Made by a program: the position numbers and the translations under genes
Shown here: one piece after another, positions 54,842 to 63,780 of the stretch
Numbering within the stretch: position 1 is the stretch's first letter
Layout: every line of letters begins with the position of its first letter
Source of the DNA: Tateyamaria sp. Alg231-49
Lineage (GTDB): Bacteria; Pseudomonadota; Alphaproteobacteria; Rhodobacterales; Rhodobacteraceae
Assembly: GCF_900143535.1 (NCBI RefSeq)
Contig: NZ_FRFA01000003.1
Coordinates: forward strand, 186,001-250,000
DNA: 64,000 bases
Direction of reading: 5' to 3'
The notes under the pieces: generated by a model
Database searches by the model: none
Seen by the model: the letters and a program-made list of their open reading frames with translations, nothing else
What the model was told of the DNA's origin: nothing

Positions 54842-55048
54842 ATGGCCACAGGCACAGTCAAATGGTTCAACACAACTAAAGGCTTCGGCTTTATCGCACC
54901 CGACGGTGGCAGCAAAGACGTGTTCGTGCACATCTCTGCCGTTGAGCGCGCAGGCCTCACAGGTCTGGCCGACAACCAGAAAGTTACTTTCGACATCGAA
55001 GCAGGCCGTGACGGCCGCGAGTCCGCCGCGAACATCGCACTGGCGTAA
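54842..55048 (+). CDS. Cold-shock-domain protein (CspA family)
   Basis: A 68-residue single OB-fold RNA-binding protein: RNP1 [10 protein letters not shown] and RNP2 [10 protein letters not shown], starting [23 protein letters not shown] lies before the ATG. About 270 bases upstream hold no gene and may be a long 5' leader of the kind used by cold-shock mRNAs. A terminator follows at 55090–55120. A fatty acid desaturase is next. Confidence 0.95.
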   Translation: MATGTVKWFNTTKGFGFIAPDGGSKDVFVHISAVERAGLTGLADNQKVTFDIEAGRDGRESAANIALA

Positions 55049-55089
55049 GCGCAGGGCCCCTTTTAGGGGTTCGCTTTGAGACAGAATTG

Positions 55090-55120
55090 AAAGGCTCGTC
55101 ATGAAATGGCGGGCCTTTTT
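55090..55120 (+). terminator. Rho-independent terminator after the cold-shock gene
   Basis: Stem AAAGGCTCG (55090–55098)/CGGGCCTTT (55110–55118), nine pairs with one G–T, then a run of five T (55116–55120). The rest of the 55049–55356 gap has no supported gene and must hold the desaturase promoter. Confidence 0.7.
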
Positions 55121-55356
55121 CTTGTTGGTGCTGCCATTTGGTAAAAATCTTGGGTCAAAAGCGGCATGGACGTCTCCACCATCACATTCGCCCACACAAA
55201 CGCCCCGATTTCCAAGTCCCCGCCCGCCAATTCGCCAGGTTCTTCGCAACACAGTATCAATTTCGCCAAGAGTTCCTGAGCAGAACACGTGCTTCGTTGG
55301 TTGTATATTTGGCAACTTCGTTTAGCACTGCGCAAAAGGCTAACCGAAGAGAAACA

Positions 55357-56385
55357 ATGACCCACGAAAACGATGCTTCTACCGCTCACACGAAAAACGC
55401 TCGTGACTGGGTCAAAATTCTGTCCGAATACCGTGAACCCGACACTGCCCGCAGCAGCTTTGAACTGGCCGTAACGGTCGGCGGGTTCGTTCTTTTGTGG
55501 GCCTTGGCGTGGTTCTTCATGGCGACCAGCCCACTGCTGACGTTTGTCATATCATTGTGCAATGCCGCCTTCTTGTTGCGGCTGTTCATTATTCAGCACG
55601 ATTGCGGCCACAGCGCTTTCCTCAAGAACCGCGTGTTGAGCGATTGGCTCGGCCGTGCACTCGGCATCGTCACTCTGACGCCTTACGACGTATGGCGGTC
55701 TTCGCACGCCCTGCACCACAGCTCGTCCGGAAACCTTGGGCGCCGCGGCATGGGCGACGTCCATACGCTGACGGTTGAGGAGTATCAGGCAAAAACGCCA
55801 GTACAGCGCCTGTTGTACCGACTTTACCGGCACCCGCTGGTCCTGTTTGGCCTCGGCCCCGGCTACCTGTTCATTTTGCAAAACAGACTGCCTCTGGGAT
55901 TTACCGGCCATGCCAAATACTGGGTAAGCTCAATGGGCACCAACGCGGTGATCTTCATTGCGCTGGCGGTTATGTTCTACTTCGGTGGGGTCATGCCGAT
56001 CCTTCTGATCTTCCTGCCCTCGACCCTGCTCGCGGCAAGCGCCGGGGTATGGCTGTTTTACGTTCAGCATCAGTTTGAAGACACCCATTGGGAAGCCGAG
56101 CAAGACTGGGATTTGCATGATGCCGCGCTGCACGGCAGCTCTCACTATGTCTTGCCATCCGTGCTGCAATGGTTGAGCGGGAACATAGGAATTCACCACG
56201 TACACCACCTGTACAGCCGAATTCCGTTCTACCGCTTGCCCGAAGTGCTTCGAGACCACGATATTCTTGCATCAAGCAACCGCATGACGATCAGGCAAAG
56301 CCTGCAAAGCGCGCGATTGCACCTGTGGGACGAAAACCACAAGAAGCTGGTTTCATTTGGACAGGCCAAAGCACAAGCCGCCTGA
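55357..56385 (+). CDS. Fatty acid desaturase (membrane, diiron)
   Basis: A 342-residue membrane enzyme with the three His boxes of acyl-lipid/acyl-CoA desaturases: QHDCGHSAF, SSHALHHSSS and GIHHVHHL, plus hydrophobic pairs such as FVLLWALAWFFMATSPLLT. It introduces double bases into membrane acyl chains and would keep membranes fluid in the cold, which fits the neighbouring cold-shock gene. ATG 55357 is the first plausible start; a much longer in-frame start would run through the cspA terminator. Confidence 0.9.
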   Translation: MTHENDASTAHTKNARDWVKILSEYREPDTARSSFELAVTVGGFVLLWALAWFFMATSPLLTFVISLCNAAFLLRLFIIQHDCGHSAFLKNRVLSDWLGRALGIVTLTPYDVWRSSHALHHSSSGNLGRRGMGDVHTLTVEEYQAKTPVQRLLYRLYRHPLVLFGLGPGYLFILQNRLPLGFTGHAKYWVSSMGTNAVIFIALAVMFYFGGVMPILLIFLPSTLLAASAGVWLFYVQHQFEDTHWEAEQDWDLHDAALHGSSHYVLPSVLQWLSGNIGIHHVHHLYSRIPFYRLPEVLRDHDILASSNRMTIRQSLQSARLHLWDENHKKLVSFGQAKAQAA

Positions 56386-56714
56386 AAAGGGGCAAGATGC
56401 AATCATGCACGGCACGGGCAAGCGATCCTGACACAGGCGCGCAAACGTCGGACTGGATGGGAGCGCACCGCGATGGGCACAATGGCCGGTGTGGTGCCGA
56501 GGCAAGGGATTGAACACCCTCAAAAAACGGCCAAACCGCGGACCTGACCCCAGTGAGGTCCATGGGGTGGGGGGCAGCGTCACAGGGCCACAACCGCAAG
56601 GCGTGAGGCCCAAACGGCTCTGACAACGACCGCACGGCGCTCACGCACATCACGCAACACCGGCCGAACCTCGGGCATACTGCACCAAACGCAGCAACGC
56701 CAAAGGCCAGACAC
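56386..56714. other. Intergenic stretch without a supported gene
   Basis: About 330 GC-rich bases between the desaturase and the ParB-like gene. Frames on both strands are low-complexity and lack ribosome sites. No hairpin with a T-run or clear promoter was found. Confidence 0.5.
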
Positions 56715-57560
56715 ATGCCCGACCCTCTCCAAACACTACCGATCACCGCCATCGACGCCGACGCACTCCCGCGCGACCGCGACATCCACGACGACGAGGC
56801 ACAAAAAGAACTCGAACACTCCATCTTTACCACGCAACTGCGCCAACCCATCGAAGTCTGGAAATTCAGCGAACCCCATGACGGGTTCCACTACGGGCTG
56901 ATCTCCGGGTTCCGGCGGCTCGCCGCCTGCCGCGCACTGAAACACGACACGATCCCCGCGTTTATCCGGGCACCACGCGACATCCCCGACGCGATCGCGG
57001 CCATGGTCAGCGAAAACGAAATCCGCAGCCAAATCAGCCCCTGGGAAAAGGGGCGACTGATCCTCAACTGCCTGCAAGAAGAACTGTTCAACAACGAAGA
57101 CCACGCCATCGACAGCCTCTTCCCCGCCACCTCCACACGGCAGAAAAAGGCGCGCCTGCGCAGCTACACGCTCGTGGTGCAGGTCTTTGATGGCGCAATC
57201 GCAACCCCCGAACACCTGTCAGTGGCGCGGATCGAACGGCTGGCCGCAGCGGTGCGGGCAAGGTGGGAGGTGCTGCTGACAGACGCCCTGCACAGATCAC
57301 GCAGCGATACGCTGGCCGGACAATGGAGCGCACTGGAACCGGTCATATACGAAGCGCTCAACCCCCAATACGACGAATCCGGCCCCGACAAACCGGGGGC
57401 ACCACGCCGATCCATCAAGTTCAACAACAGACTGCACATCAGACGGGAACTGACAAAATCCGGCTGGATCCTGCGGTTTTCGGGGTCCGAGGCCAAAATC
57501 CCCGGCCTCATGGATGACGTCATGCACGAAATCGAACGGATCTTCGGCCCAGAACCATAG
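56715..57560 (+). CDS. ParB/Spo0J-like N-terminal domain protein (orphan)
   Basis: A 281-residue protein. The ParB/sulfiredoxin-like box is clear: IHDDEAQKELEHSIFTTQLR, QPIEVWKF, then GLISGFRRLAACRAL (the GxRRxxA CTP/nuclease motif) and AMVSENEIRSQISPWEKGRL. The C-terminal half (from about 200) is unlike ParB partners. No parA or parS-like 16-mer was seen beside it, so it is not a normal partition locus. It borders the AT-rich HerA island. Confidence 0.8.
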   Translation: MPDPLQTLPITAIDADALPRDRDIHDDEAQKELEHSIFTTQLRQPIEVWKFSEPHDGFHYGLISGFRRLAACRALKHDTIPAFIRAPRDIPDAIAAMVSENEIRSQISPWEKGRLILNCLQEELFNNEDHAIDSLFPATSTRQKKARLRSYTLVVQVFDGAIATPEHLSVARIERLAAAVRARWEVLLTDALHRSRSDTLAGQWSALEPVIYEALNPQYDESGPDKPGAPRRSIKFNNRLHIRRELTKSGWILRFSGSEAKIPGLMDDVMHEIERIFGPEP

Positions 57561-57699
57561 GGCTGGGCGCACCCCGCCAGCCCAAAGCCGCGCAACGCCA
57601 GTCTCCGCGTCGCGGCATTCCCAAAAGCAGACATCCATCGGGCTAAAAAGTGGATTGTTCACCAAGTTCAGACGCTCACAAAACTCACCATTAGGCGCA

Positions 57700-59475
57700 T
57701 CATTCTTTCCGCCAACGACTTATGACATCCCCAAAAGTGAATTCGCGCCACGGTTCTTGCCATTCTTTGTGAAAGCGAACGCTTTGGGAATGTGGTTCGG
57801 GATTCGGCATCGGCATTTGGACAACTGCCGGCAATAATACAGCATCTCCAACAACGACGCATTCACCAGGAGCAAGATTAGGCAAAATGTCTGTAATGCC
57901 GCTTGAGTTGTCTGGGAATAGCCGCTTCACATAGTTCTGGTCGGTATTGTTGGTCAACCGAAGCGCCAAAAAATTGTTGCATTGCGCGAAGATAGTCTCC
58001 GAGACCTCCGACGGTCGCTGGCTCACAACCATCAAGCTGAGACCGTATTTTCTTCCTTCCTTTGCAATGCGCTCCAGCGATTTTCTAGAGGAACGATATG
58101 CAGCCTCGTCCCTTTGAGGGATGTAGTTATGAGCTTCCTCGCAGACAAGCATGACTGGTACATCATTCAGTACTTCCTGTCCTTGTCGCAGCTTGGAGTA
58201 GTGGAAACAGAAATCAAAGATCAGTCGAGAAACTAGGCTCACCGTAATACTCAACACTTCAAATGGTATGCCACCTAGGTCGACAATGGTGACATTGGAT
58301 CGATTGAGATAGCCAATGAATTGCTTCATGATTTGCTCAAAGTCTTCGGTTTTTAATTCTTCTCCGTCATCTTTCTCGGCTGGCAGCAGAAATCGTAGGC
58401 GCTTGTCGGAGAGCTTGGTTTCAAGACGCGAGAGGAAGCGATTGAATTCTCCATTAAACGGACCGCTGGTCGCTTTTTCCGCTTTGGCCGTGGATGTCGG
58501 GACAAAAGTACATGAACCTCCGAAGTAATGAGATTTTCGATCTTCGATCAGTGTTCCATCAGAAAGCTTGGGTTTGTTCTCGCCTTCCAGTCGACCGATA
58601 ACTTCACGGTTCATGTTGTCGATGTAACATTTTACCTCCTTGATCGAAAAATAGACCGGTGTGTCGTAAGTCATTTCCTTGATTGCCGAATTGTGTTTTT
58701 CCTTGTTCAGGATAACGGCCTGCTTGAACTGGCTGACTTGATTATGTGAATTCTGTTCGTTGCTCTCTATGAACATACTTTCAAGCTCTTCCGAATTCAT
58801 AAGCCAATACGGCAGAGACAAAGAGTCGATGTCTAATCGATTGAGAGTAAATGTCTGCCCTTCAGAAAGCGTGAATGCATCTGTGTACTCGTCGTGGATA
58901 TCGAACATGACAATGTGAGAGTTGTTCTGTTTTTCGAAATTTGCGTTTGCCCCGTCGGAAATGCCCACCACTTCATGGAGAATTCGAGCGACGGCGCATG
59001 ATTTTCCAGATCCAGTAGACCCCACGATTGCTATGTGTTTGCTAAAGAAGCGGTCTCCATGGACTTTCAGGGGTGTTGTTTTGTTGAGCGAGAGCATTCC
59101 CAGAGGGAATTGGTAGTTGCCATCCTCAGCGAATAATTTGTCTAGCATGTCTTTTTCAGCTGGGTAGGCCGGTTCAGTTGGAACCGGTAGAAGGACGCTA
59201 GACCGCTCAAAGGTCTTGCCGTCAATTAGGGTTCCGACGGCCTGGCATTGAATATGGAACTGCCATTTCGTTTTCTCCTCGACATCTTGTCCCAGGACTC
59301 CCCGAACATTGGTTATCGTCGCGACTGTATAGTCACTGTTTCCTTGCGCGATACGCAAGTAACGCCCGACTTGAAGATCCACTTTGTGTTCCTCGAAAAC
59401 CTGTAAGCCGTCAACAAGGACAATGATCGCTTCAGGGGAGCACGATAGGACCTTACCTATGCTATTCGTAGGCAT
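57700..59475 (-). CDS. HerA-like hexameric ATPase of a three-gene nuclease operon
   Basis: A 591-residue ATPase of the HerA/FtsK superfamily (DUF87). It has an N-terminal HAS-barrel (about 5–65), Walker A GSTGSGKS (152–159), an extended middle insert (about 220–400), Walker B VMLVCEEAH (441–449) and the sensor SQRPSE (485–490). HerA proteins pump DNA or assemble with nucleases; in antiphage systems they pair with DUF4297 or SIR2. Here it overlaps the middle gene by 14 bases. Codon use is AT-rich, unlike clpB and the ParB-like gene on either side, which suggests transfer. Confidence 0.88.
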   Translation of the reverse strand: MPTNSIGKVLSCSPEAIIVLVDGLQVFEEHKVDLQVGRYLRIAQGNSDYTVATITNVRGVLGQDVEEKTKWQFHIQCQAVGTLIDGKTFERSSVLLPVPTEPAYPAEKDMLDKLFAEDGNYQFPLGMLSLNKTTPLKVHGDRFFSKHIAIVGSTGSGKSCAVARILHEVVGISDGANANFEKQNNSHIVMFDIHDEYTDAFTLSEGQTFTLNRLDIDSLSLPYWLMNSEELESMFIESNEQNSHNQVSQFKQAVILNKEKHNSAIKEMTYDTPVYFSIKEVKCYIDNMNREVIGRLEGENKPKLSDGTLIEDRKSHYFGGSCTFVPTSTAKAEKATSGPFNGEFNRFLSRLETKLSDKRLRFLLPAEKDDGEELKTEDFEQIMKQFIGYLNRSNVTIVDLGGIPFEVLSITVSLVSRLIFDFCFHYSKLRQGQEVLNDVPVMLVCEEAHNYIPQRDEAAYRSSRKSLERIAKEGRKYGLSLMVVSQRPSEVSETIFAQCNNFLALRLTNNTDQNYVKRLFPDNSSGITDILPNLAPGECVVVGDAVLLPAVVQMPMPNPEPHSQSVRFHKEWQEPWREFTFGDVISRWRKE

Positions 59476-60109
59476 TACTTACTCCCATGACATACTTCAC
59501 TTCCTTCATCGTGGTGCCAGATAACCGTTCGACGTTTATGTCCTCCGTTCCGAGGCCTTCGCAATCCGGTTCGCCAATCATGAAAAGATCATCGCATTTT
59601 CTGTCGTTCAGGATTTCACCGTGGTCATCGTAGCTCAAAATACGGATACTGAACTCTCGACGGATTTCTCCTCCAGCAGTTTTTGAGACCAACGGTTCGC
59701 GAAAGAAGTAGGCTTCTTCGAATTGTGGCCCGACATAACCGTCTGTTGAGACAATACCTTTCGCGTACAAGCGTGCCTCAATGCCCTGGACTTCATCTCT
59801 CGTTGCGCGGAGGCACAGTATGGGTGTGCGGATATGAGCGGCCTTGAAATGATACTTGCCAATGTAGTCGCTTATGAAAAGAACGACTTCAGCCTCATAG
59901 TCTTCTATACTTGAAGGCTCGATCACAAAATAACGAAGACGCGCGTTCTTATCGAGTTGAACTTTAAGCTGTTTGCGTCTGGCCGCTAGGAGCTTTTCTC
60001 GCGTCTTTAGGGCGAGAGTCCAATGGGAGATGGCCGTTGTTCGGATGGTCTTGAGTTTCGAAAGAAATTCATTTTTGGTTATCTTCCGCTCGGCTTGGTC
60101 GTGCTTCAC
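59462..60109 (-). CDS. Unrecognised middle protein of the nuclease–HerA operon
   Basis: A 215-residue cytosolic protein. The N-terminal 55 residues are strongly basic and helical (KITKNEFLSKLKTIRTTAIS; LAARRKQLKVQLDK). The rest alternates strands and helices (ARLRYFVIEPSSIEDYEAEV; IRREFSIRILSYDDHGEIL). No catalytic motif is evident. Four-base ATGA overlap with the nuclease gene and 14-base overlap with herA make a tight operon. It may be the linker that normally forms the C-terminal part of a longer DUF4297 protein. Confidence 0.7.
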   Translation of the reverse strand: MKHDQAERKITKNEFLSKLKTIRTTAISHWTLALKTREKLLAARRKQLKVQLDKNARLRYFVIEPSSIEDYEAEVVLFISDYIGKYHFKAAHIRTPILCLRATRDEVQGIEARLYAKGIVSTDGYVGPQFEEAYFFREPLVSKTAGGEIRREFSIRILSYDDHGEILNDRKCDDLFMIGEPDCEGLGTEDINVERLSGTTMKEVKYVMGVSNAYE

Positions 60110-60660
60110 ACTGAGCGTAGCTGCACTGCGTTTGGGTAGGCGAGGGTTTCGATGTCCATTACGGCGAACCCGTTGTAGCCCAACTCCACACTGACTTCTG
60201 CAACCAGCTCATCATAGCTTGGCCCAAATTCCATCGTGAATTTTGTTTCAAACTCGTCAAGGTCAACTGACGAAGGTATCGACGGAATGTACCTCTGAAG
60301 ATTTTGGTCCTTGGATGCTATGGCAGCCTTAAAGGTGTCTTTTCCAACGGTGGGGTTCGGTGTTTCGACGCCGGCAAAGTGGGCAAAGAGTATATAGCGA
60401 ATGCTCTCTGTTGGATGGTCTGCAAAATGTTTGAGCATTTGGAGCAGAGGCTTATAAACTGCACTCGCCGTAAACGATGTATTCGTCTCGTGATACTTAC
60501 ATTGGATTGCAGTCGTCGCCTCAGGCGACATTACTTCGATATCCTCAACAATTCCTTCGACCGTAATCGTTTGATCGTTTTCCGCAGTTAGGATTTCTTT
60601 GATCGTCTTATTGAACTGGTACAAAAAACCTTGGATTGTGTAGTCAGCCGTTCGTGGCAT
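60106..60660 (-). CDS. PD-(D/E)xK nuclease-like protein (DUF4297/Cap4-type), first gene of the HerA operon
   Basis: A 184-residue protein. It begins with TADYTIQGFLYQFNKTIKEI and then has EGIVEDIEVMSPEATTAIQC followed by KYHE: acidic residues around Glu35–Asp40 and Gln53-x-Lys55 form an E…D…QxK site as in DUF4297/Cap4 dsDNA nucleases. It is shorter than usual family members, so the remaining part seems to be a separate gene. AGAGGAA precedes ATG 60660. A weak TTGGCG-17-TTTGAT promoter-like pair lies upstream. Confidence 0.75.
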   Translation of the reverse strand: MPRTADYTIQGFLYQFNKTIKEILTAENDQTITVEGIVEDIEVMSPEATTAIQCKYHETNTSFTASAVYKPLLQMLKHFADHPTESIRYILFAHFAGVETPNPTVGKDTFKAAIASKDQNLQRYIPSIPSSVDLDEFETKFTMEFGPSYDELVAEVSVELGYNGFAVMDIETLAYPNAVQLRSV

Positions 60661-61060
60661 GAATTGCTTTTTCCTCTTACCGGCAGCCAGCGCTGACTAA
60701 ACCAATCAAAATCAAATTTAATTTCGTCGCCAAAATGAAGGTAACGAATCTTCCTTAGGTTGAAACTTTCCCGTTCTAATTGCAAGATCAATTCAGTTGG
60801 GTTACCGCGCCGGATGAAAGTCCGCTTCGCCCCGATGCTAACTTTCAAGTTTGTGCCCGCAGCGAATGCCCGCATTCCGCGCGAGGTGTTACACTGCCAA
60901 CGTCCGCTTCGGGCTGAGAGCAGCCAAAATAACCCTCCCAAAAATCACCCCAAACCTTAACAAATCCTAAATTCACCTCTGTAACCCATTGAAGTCTATA
61001 GGGGCGGGGGATGTCCCAGCGTGGGACACCCTTTTTCCGCCCCCATCCGGGGCCCTTAAA
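60661..61060. other. AT-rich to GC-rich intergenic stretch upstream of the nuclease operon
   Basis: About 400 bases between the nuclease gene and the clpB stop, both on the minus strand. Composition changes at about 60800. The first part presumably holds the nuclease promoter. No supported gene was found, but a plus-strand terminator hairpin lies at 61008–61036. Confidence 0.5.
61008..61036 (+). terminator. Orphan rho-independent terminator on the plus strand
   Basis: GGG-A-TGTCCCA (61008–61018) pairs with TGGGACACCC (61022–61031), one bulged A, three-base loop, then TTTTT. It points along the plus strand, where no gene precedes it; both neighbouring genes are on the minus strand. Confidence 0.65.
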
Positions 61061-63676
61061 TCAGTGGACGACCGCATCATCCGGCCGGGGCCGATTGGTG
61101 CCAGAAACCCGGTCCCCAATGATCAGACCCTGAGAGCCCGCCGACACCTCGACCACCTCCCCATCCTTGATGTCCCCAGCCAGCAGCATCTCTGCCAGCG
61201 GGTTCTGAAGGGCAGACTGAATGACCCGTTTCAAAGGCCGCGCCCCGAACACCGGATCATAGCCCTCATCCGCCAGCCACTTCAAAGCGCCCTCATCCAA
61301 CTCCAGCGAGATCTTCCGCGCCGCCAGCCGTTTCAAAAGCCGCGCCATCTGGATCGTCACGATCCCCGACATGTCCGCGCGCGCCAGCCGATCAAAGATG
61401 ATCGTCTCATCCAGACGGTTCAGGAACTCAGGCCGGAAGTGTGCACGCACCGCATCCATCACGTCCCGCCGCGCGTCCGAAGCATCCGCCCCGTCCGGCA
61501 ACTGGCTGAGGCTCTGCGCCCCAAGGTTGGACGTCAGGATGATCAGCGTCTGCTTGAAATCCACAGTCCGCCCCTGCCCGTCCGTCAGCACCCCATCGTC
61601 AAGCACCTGCAAGAGCACGTTGAACACGTCTGGATGCGCCTTCTCGACCTCATCAAACAGCACCACCTGATAAGGCCGCCGCCGCACCGCCTCGGTCAAC
61701 ACGCCGCCCTCATCATAGCCGACATAGCCCGGAGGCGCACCGATCAGCCGCGCAACCGCGTGCTTCTCCATGAACTCCGACATGTCGATGCGCACCATCG
61801 CGTTGTCATCGTCGAACAGGAACTCAGCCACCGCTTTGGTCAACTCGGTTTTACCCACGCCGGTGGGGCCAAGGAACAGGAACGATCCCAAAGGACGGTT
61901 CTCGTCGTTCAGCCCGGCACGCGCCCGACGTACCGCGTTGGCCACGGCCCGCACGGCACTGTCTTGCCCGATGACGCGGGCGTGCAGCTGGTCTTCCATC
62001 CGCAGGAGCTTTTCGCGCTCACCTTCCAGCATCTTGGCAACCGGGATGCCGGTCCAACGCTCGACAACAGAGGCGATTTGCTCAGGCCGTACAGCCTCAG
62101 CCACCATCGCGTCACTTTCGGCACCTTCGGCCTCGCCCAGCTTGCGCTCAAGCTCAGGGATCACACCGTAGGACAGCTCACCCGCCTTGCCGAGGTTGCC
62201 CTCGCGTTTGGCGATGTCGAGCGCTGCACGCGCCTGATCCAATTGCTCTTTCAGATCACGAGCACCGGCCAGCTTGTCCCGCTCACCCTGCCACTGCGCG
62301 GTCATTTCGGAACTGCGCTGGGACAGGTCAGCCAGATCTTTTTCGAGTGTCTCGAGCCGATCCTTGGACGCGGTATCATCCTCAAGGCGCAGCGCCTCGA
62401 CTTCGATCTGCATTTGCAGGATCTGACGATCGAGCGCGTCCAGCTCTTCGGGTTTGCTGTCCACTTCCATCCGCAAACGGCTTGCCGCCTCGTCCATCAG
62501 ATCGATGGCCTTGTCGGGCAAGAAACGGTCGGTGATATAGCGGTGGCTGAGCGTGGCCGCAGTCACCAATGCGCTGTCCGAAATCCGCACACCGTGGTGC
62601 AGTTCGTACTTTTCCTTGATGCCGCGCAGGATGCTTACCGTGTCCTCGACCGTCGGTTCTTCGACCAGCACGGGCTGGAACCGACGGGCAAGGGCCGCGT
62701 CTTTTTCGACGTATTTGCGGTACTCGTTCAAGGTGGTCGCACCGACACAGTGCAATTCACCCCGCGCCAGCGCAGGTTTGATCAGGTTGGCCGCGTCCAT
62801 CGCGCCCTCAGAGGCACCTGCCCCAACCAGAGTGTGCATCTCGTCAATGAACAGGATCACTTCACCAGCAGCTTCGGTGACTTCTGTCAGAACAGCCTTG
62901 AGCCGCTCTTCGAACTCGCCGCGATACTTTGCGCCCGCGATCAGTGCACCCATGTCGAGCGCAAGCAAGCGTTTGTTGCGCAAGGATTCAGGCACGTCAC
63001 CATTAACGATACGCAGCGCGAGGCCTTCGGCAATCGCGGTTTTACCGACGCCTGGTTCACCGATCAGCACCGGGTTGTTCTTGGTCCTGCGAGACAACAC
63101 CTGCATGGCACGGCGAATTTCTTCGTCACGACCGATAATCGGGTCAATCTTGCCCGCCTCGGCCCGCTCTGTCAGGTCCATCGCGTACTTTTTAAGGGCG
63201 TCATAGCCATCCTCGGCGCTTGCCGTATCGGCCGTGCGCCCCTTGCGGATGTCGTTGATGGCAGAGTTCAGGGACTGCGGGTTTACCTTGCCCGCCTCCA
63301 AAGCGTCCTTGGCACCGGATTTCACCATGCCAAGCGCCATCAGCACCCGTTCGACAGGTACAAAACTATCGCCTGCCTTTTTGGCAAGCCCTTCGGCCTC
63401 GGCCAGCACTTTGCCCGTAGCCTGATCAAGATAGACCTGCGCCGCATCCCCACTAACTTTGGGCAGTTTTGCCAAAAGTTGATCAACGTGGGTCAGTACG
63501 CGGGCAGGATCACCACCGGCGCGCGTGATCAGGTTGGCCGCGAGGCCCTGATCGTCGTCCATCAGTGCTTTGAGTAGATGTTCGGGGGTCAGCCTTTGGT
63601 GGCTGTCTCGTGTCGCAATTGTCTGCGCAGCCTGCACGAACCCGCGCGACCGCTCCGTGAACTTGCTCAAGTCCAT
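61061..63676 (-). CDS. clpB: ATP-dependent disaggregase chaperone ClpB
   Basis: An 871-residue AAA+ disaggregase that works with DnaK. In order: N-domain ([20 protein letters not shown]), AAA-1 with Walker [16 protein letters not shown], the long coiled-coil middle domain ([20 protein letters not shown] to [20 protein letters not shown]), and AAA-2 with [10 protein letters not shown] and pore loop [12 protein letters not shown] 63676 is preferred over one six bases earlier because AAGGAG is spaced correctly from it. A sigma-32-type promoter lies upstream. Confidence 0.98.
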   Translation of the reverse strand: MDLSKFTERSRGFVQAAQTIATRDSHQRLTPEHLLKALMDDDQGLAANLITRAGGDPARVLTHVDQLLAKLPKVSGDAAQVYLDQATGKVLAEAEGLAKKAGDSFVPVERVLMALGMVKSGAKDALEAGKVNPQSLNSAINDIRKGRTADTASAEDGYDALKKYAMDLTERAEAGKIDPIIGRDEEIRRAMQVLSRRTKNNPVLIGEPGVGKTAIAEGLALRIVNGDVPESLRNKRLLALDMGALIAGAKYRGEFEERLKAVLTEVTEAAGEVILFIDEMHTLVGAGASEGAMDAANLIKPALARGELHCVGATTLNEYRKYVEKDAALARRFQPVLVEEPTVEDTVSILRGIKEKYELHHGVRISDSALVTAATLSHRYITDRFLPDKAIDLMDEAASRLRMEVDSKPEELDALDRQILQMQIEVEALRLEDDTASKDRLETLEKDLADLSQRSSEMTAQWQGERDKLAGARDLKEQLDQARAALDIAKREGNLGKAGELSYGVIPELERKLGEAEGAESDAMVAEAVRPEQIASVVERWTGIPVAKMLEGEREKLLRMEDQLHARVIGQDSAVRAVANAVRRARAGLNDENRPLGSFLFLGPTGVGKTELTKAVAEFLFDDDNAMVRIDMSEFMEKHAVARLIGAPPGYVGYDEGGVLTEAVRRRPYQVVLFDEVEKAHPDVFNVLLQVLDDGVLTDGQGRTVDFKQTLIILTSNLGAQSLSQLPDGADASDARRDVMDAVRAHFRPEFLNRLDETIIFDRLARADMSGIVTIQMARLLKRLAARKISLELDEGALKWLADEGYDPVFGARPLKRVIQSALQNPLAEMLLAGDIKDGEVVEVSAGSQGLIIGDRVSGTNRPRPDDAVVH

Positions 63677-63752
63677 GGTCATTCTCCTTTTACAGCGCCC
63701 ACTTTTTCGCGCCCTCAGATAGGCACGCGAAGGTGTAGGCCTTACGCGTAAA

Positions 63753-63780
63753 AGATGGGTGTGCAGGTGCCCGTTCGCAA
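63753..63780 (-). promoter_or_regulatory. clpB: Sigma-32 (RpoH) type promoter for clpB
   Basis: On the minus strand TTGCGA (63780–63775), a 14-base spacer, then ACCCATCT (63760–63753), close to the heat-shock pattern TTGAAA–13/14–CCCCATnT. It would start transcription about 70 bases before the clpB ATG. The remaining bases to 64000 are AT-rich with no supported gene. Confidence 0.6.

Noticed and set aside
56291-56851. Minus-strand frame of 186 codons between the desaturase and ParB-like genes
   Set aside because: It overlaps both real genes in antisense and is Cys/Arg/Ser-rich low-complexity text.
60588-60941. Minus-strand frame of 117 codons upstream of the nuclease gene
   Set aside because: It overlaps the nuclease start and the AT-rich promoter region, has no ribosome site, and no domain.
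60989-63577. Very long open frame (862 codons) on the plus strand
   Set aside because: It is antisense to clpB, which has complete AAA+ motifs. GC-rich codon bias leaves the opposite frame open. The translation is His/Gln/Arg-rich without domains.
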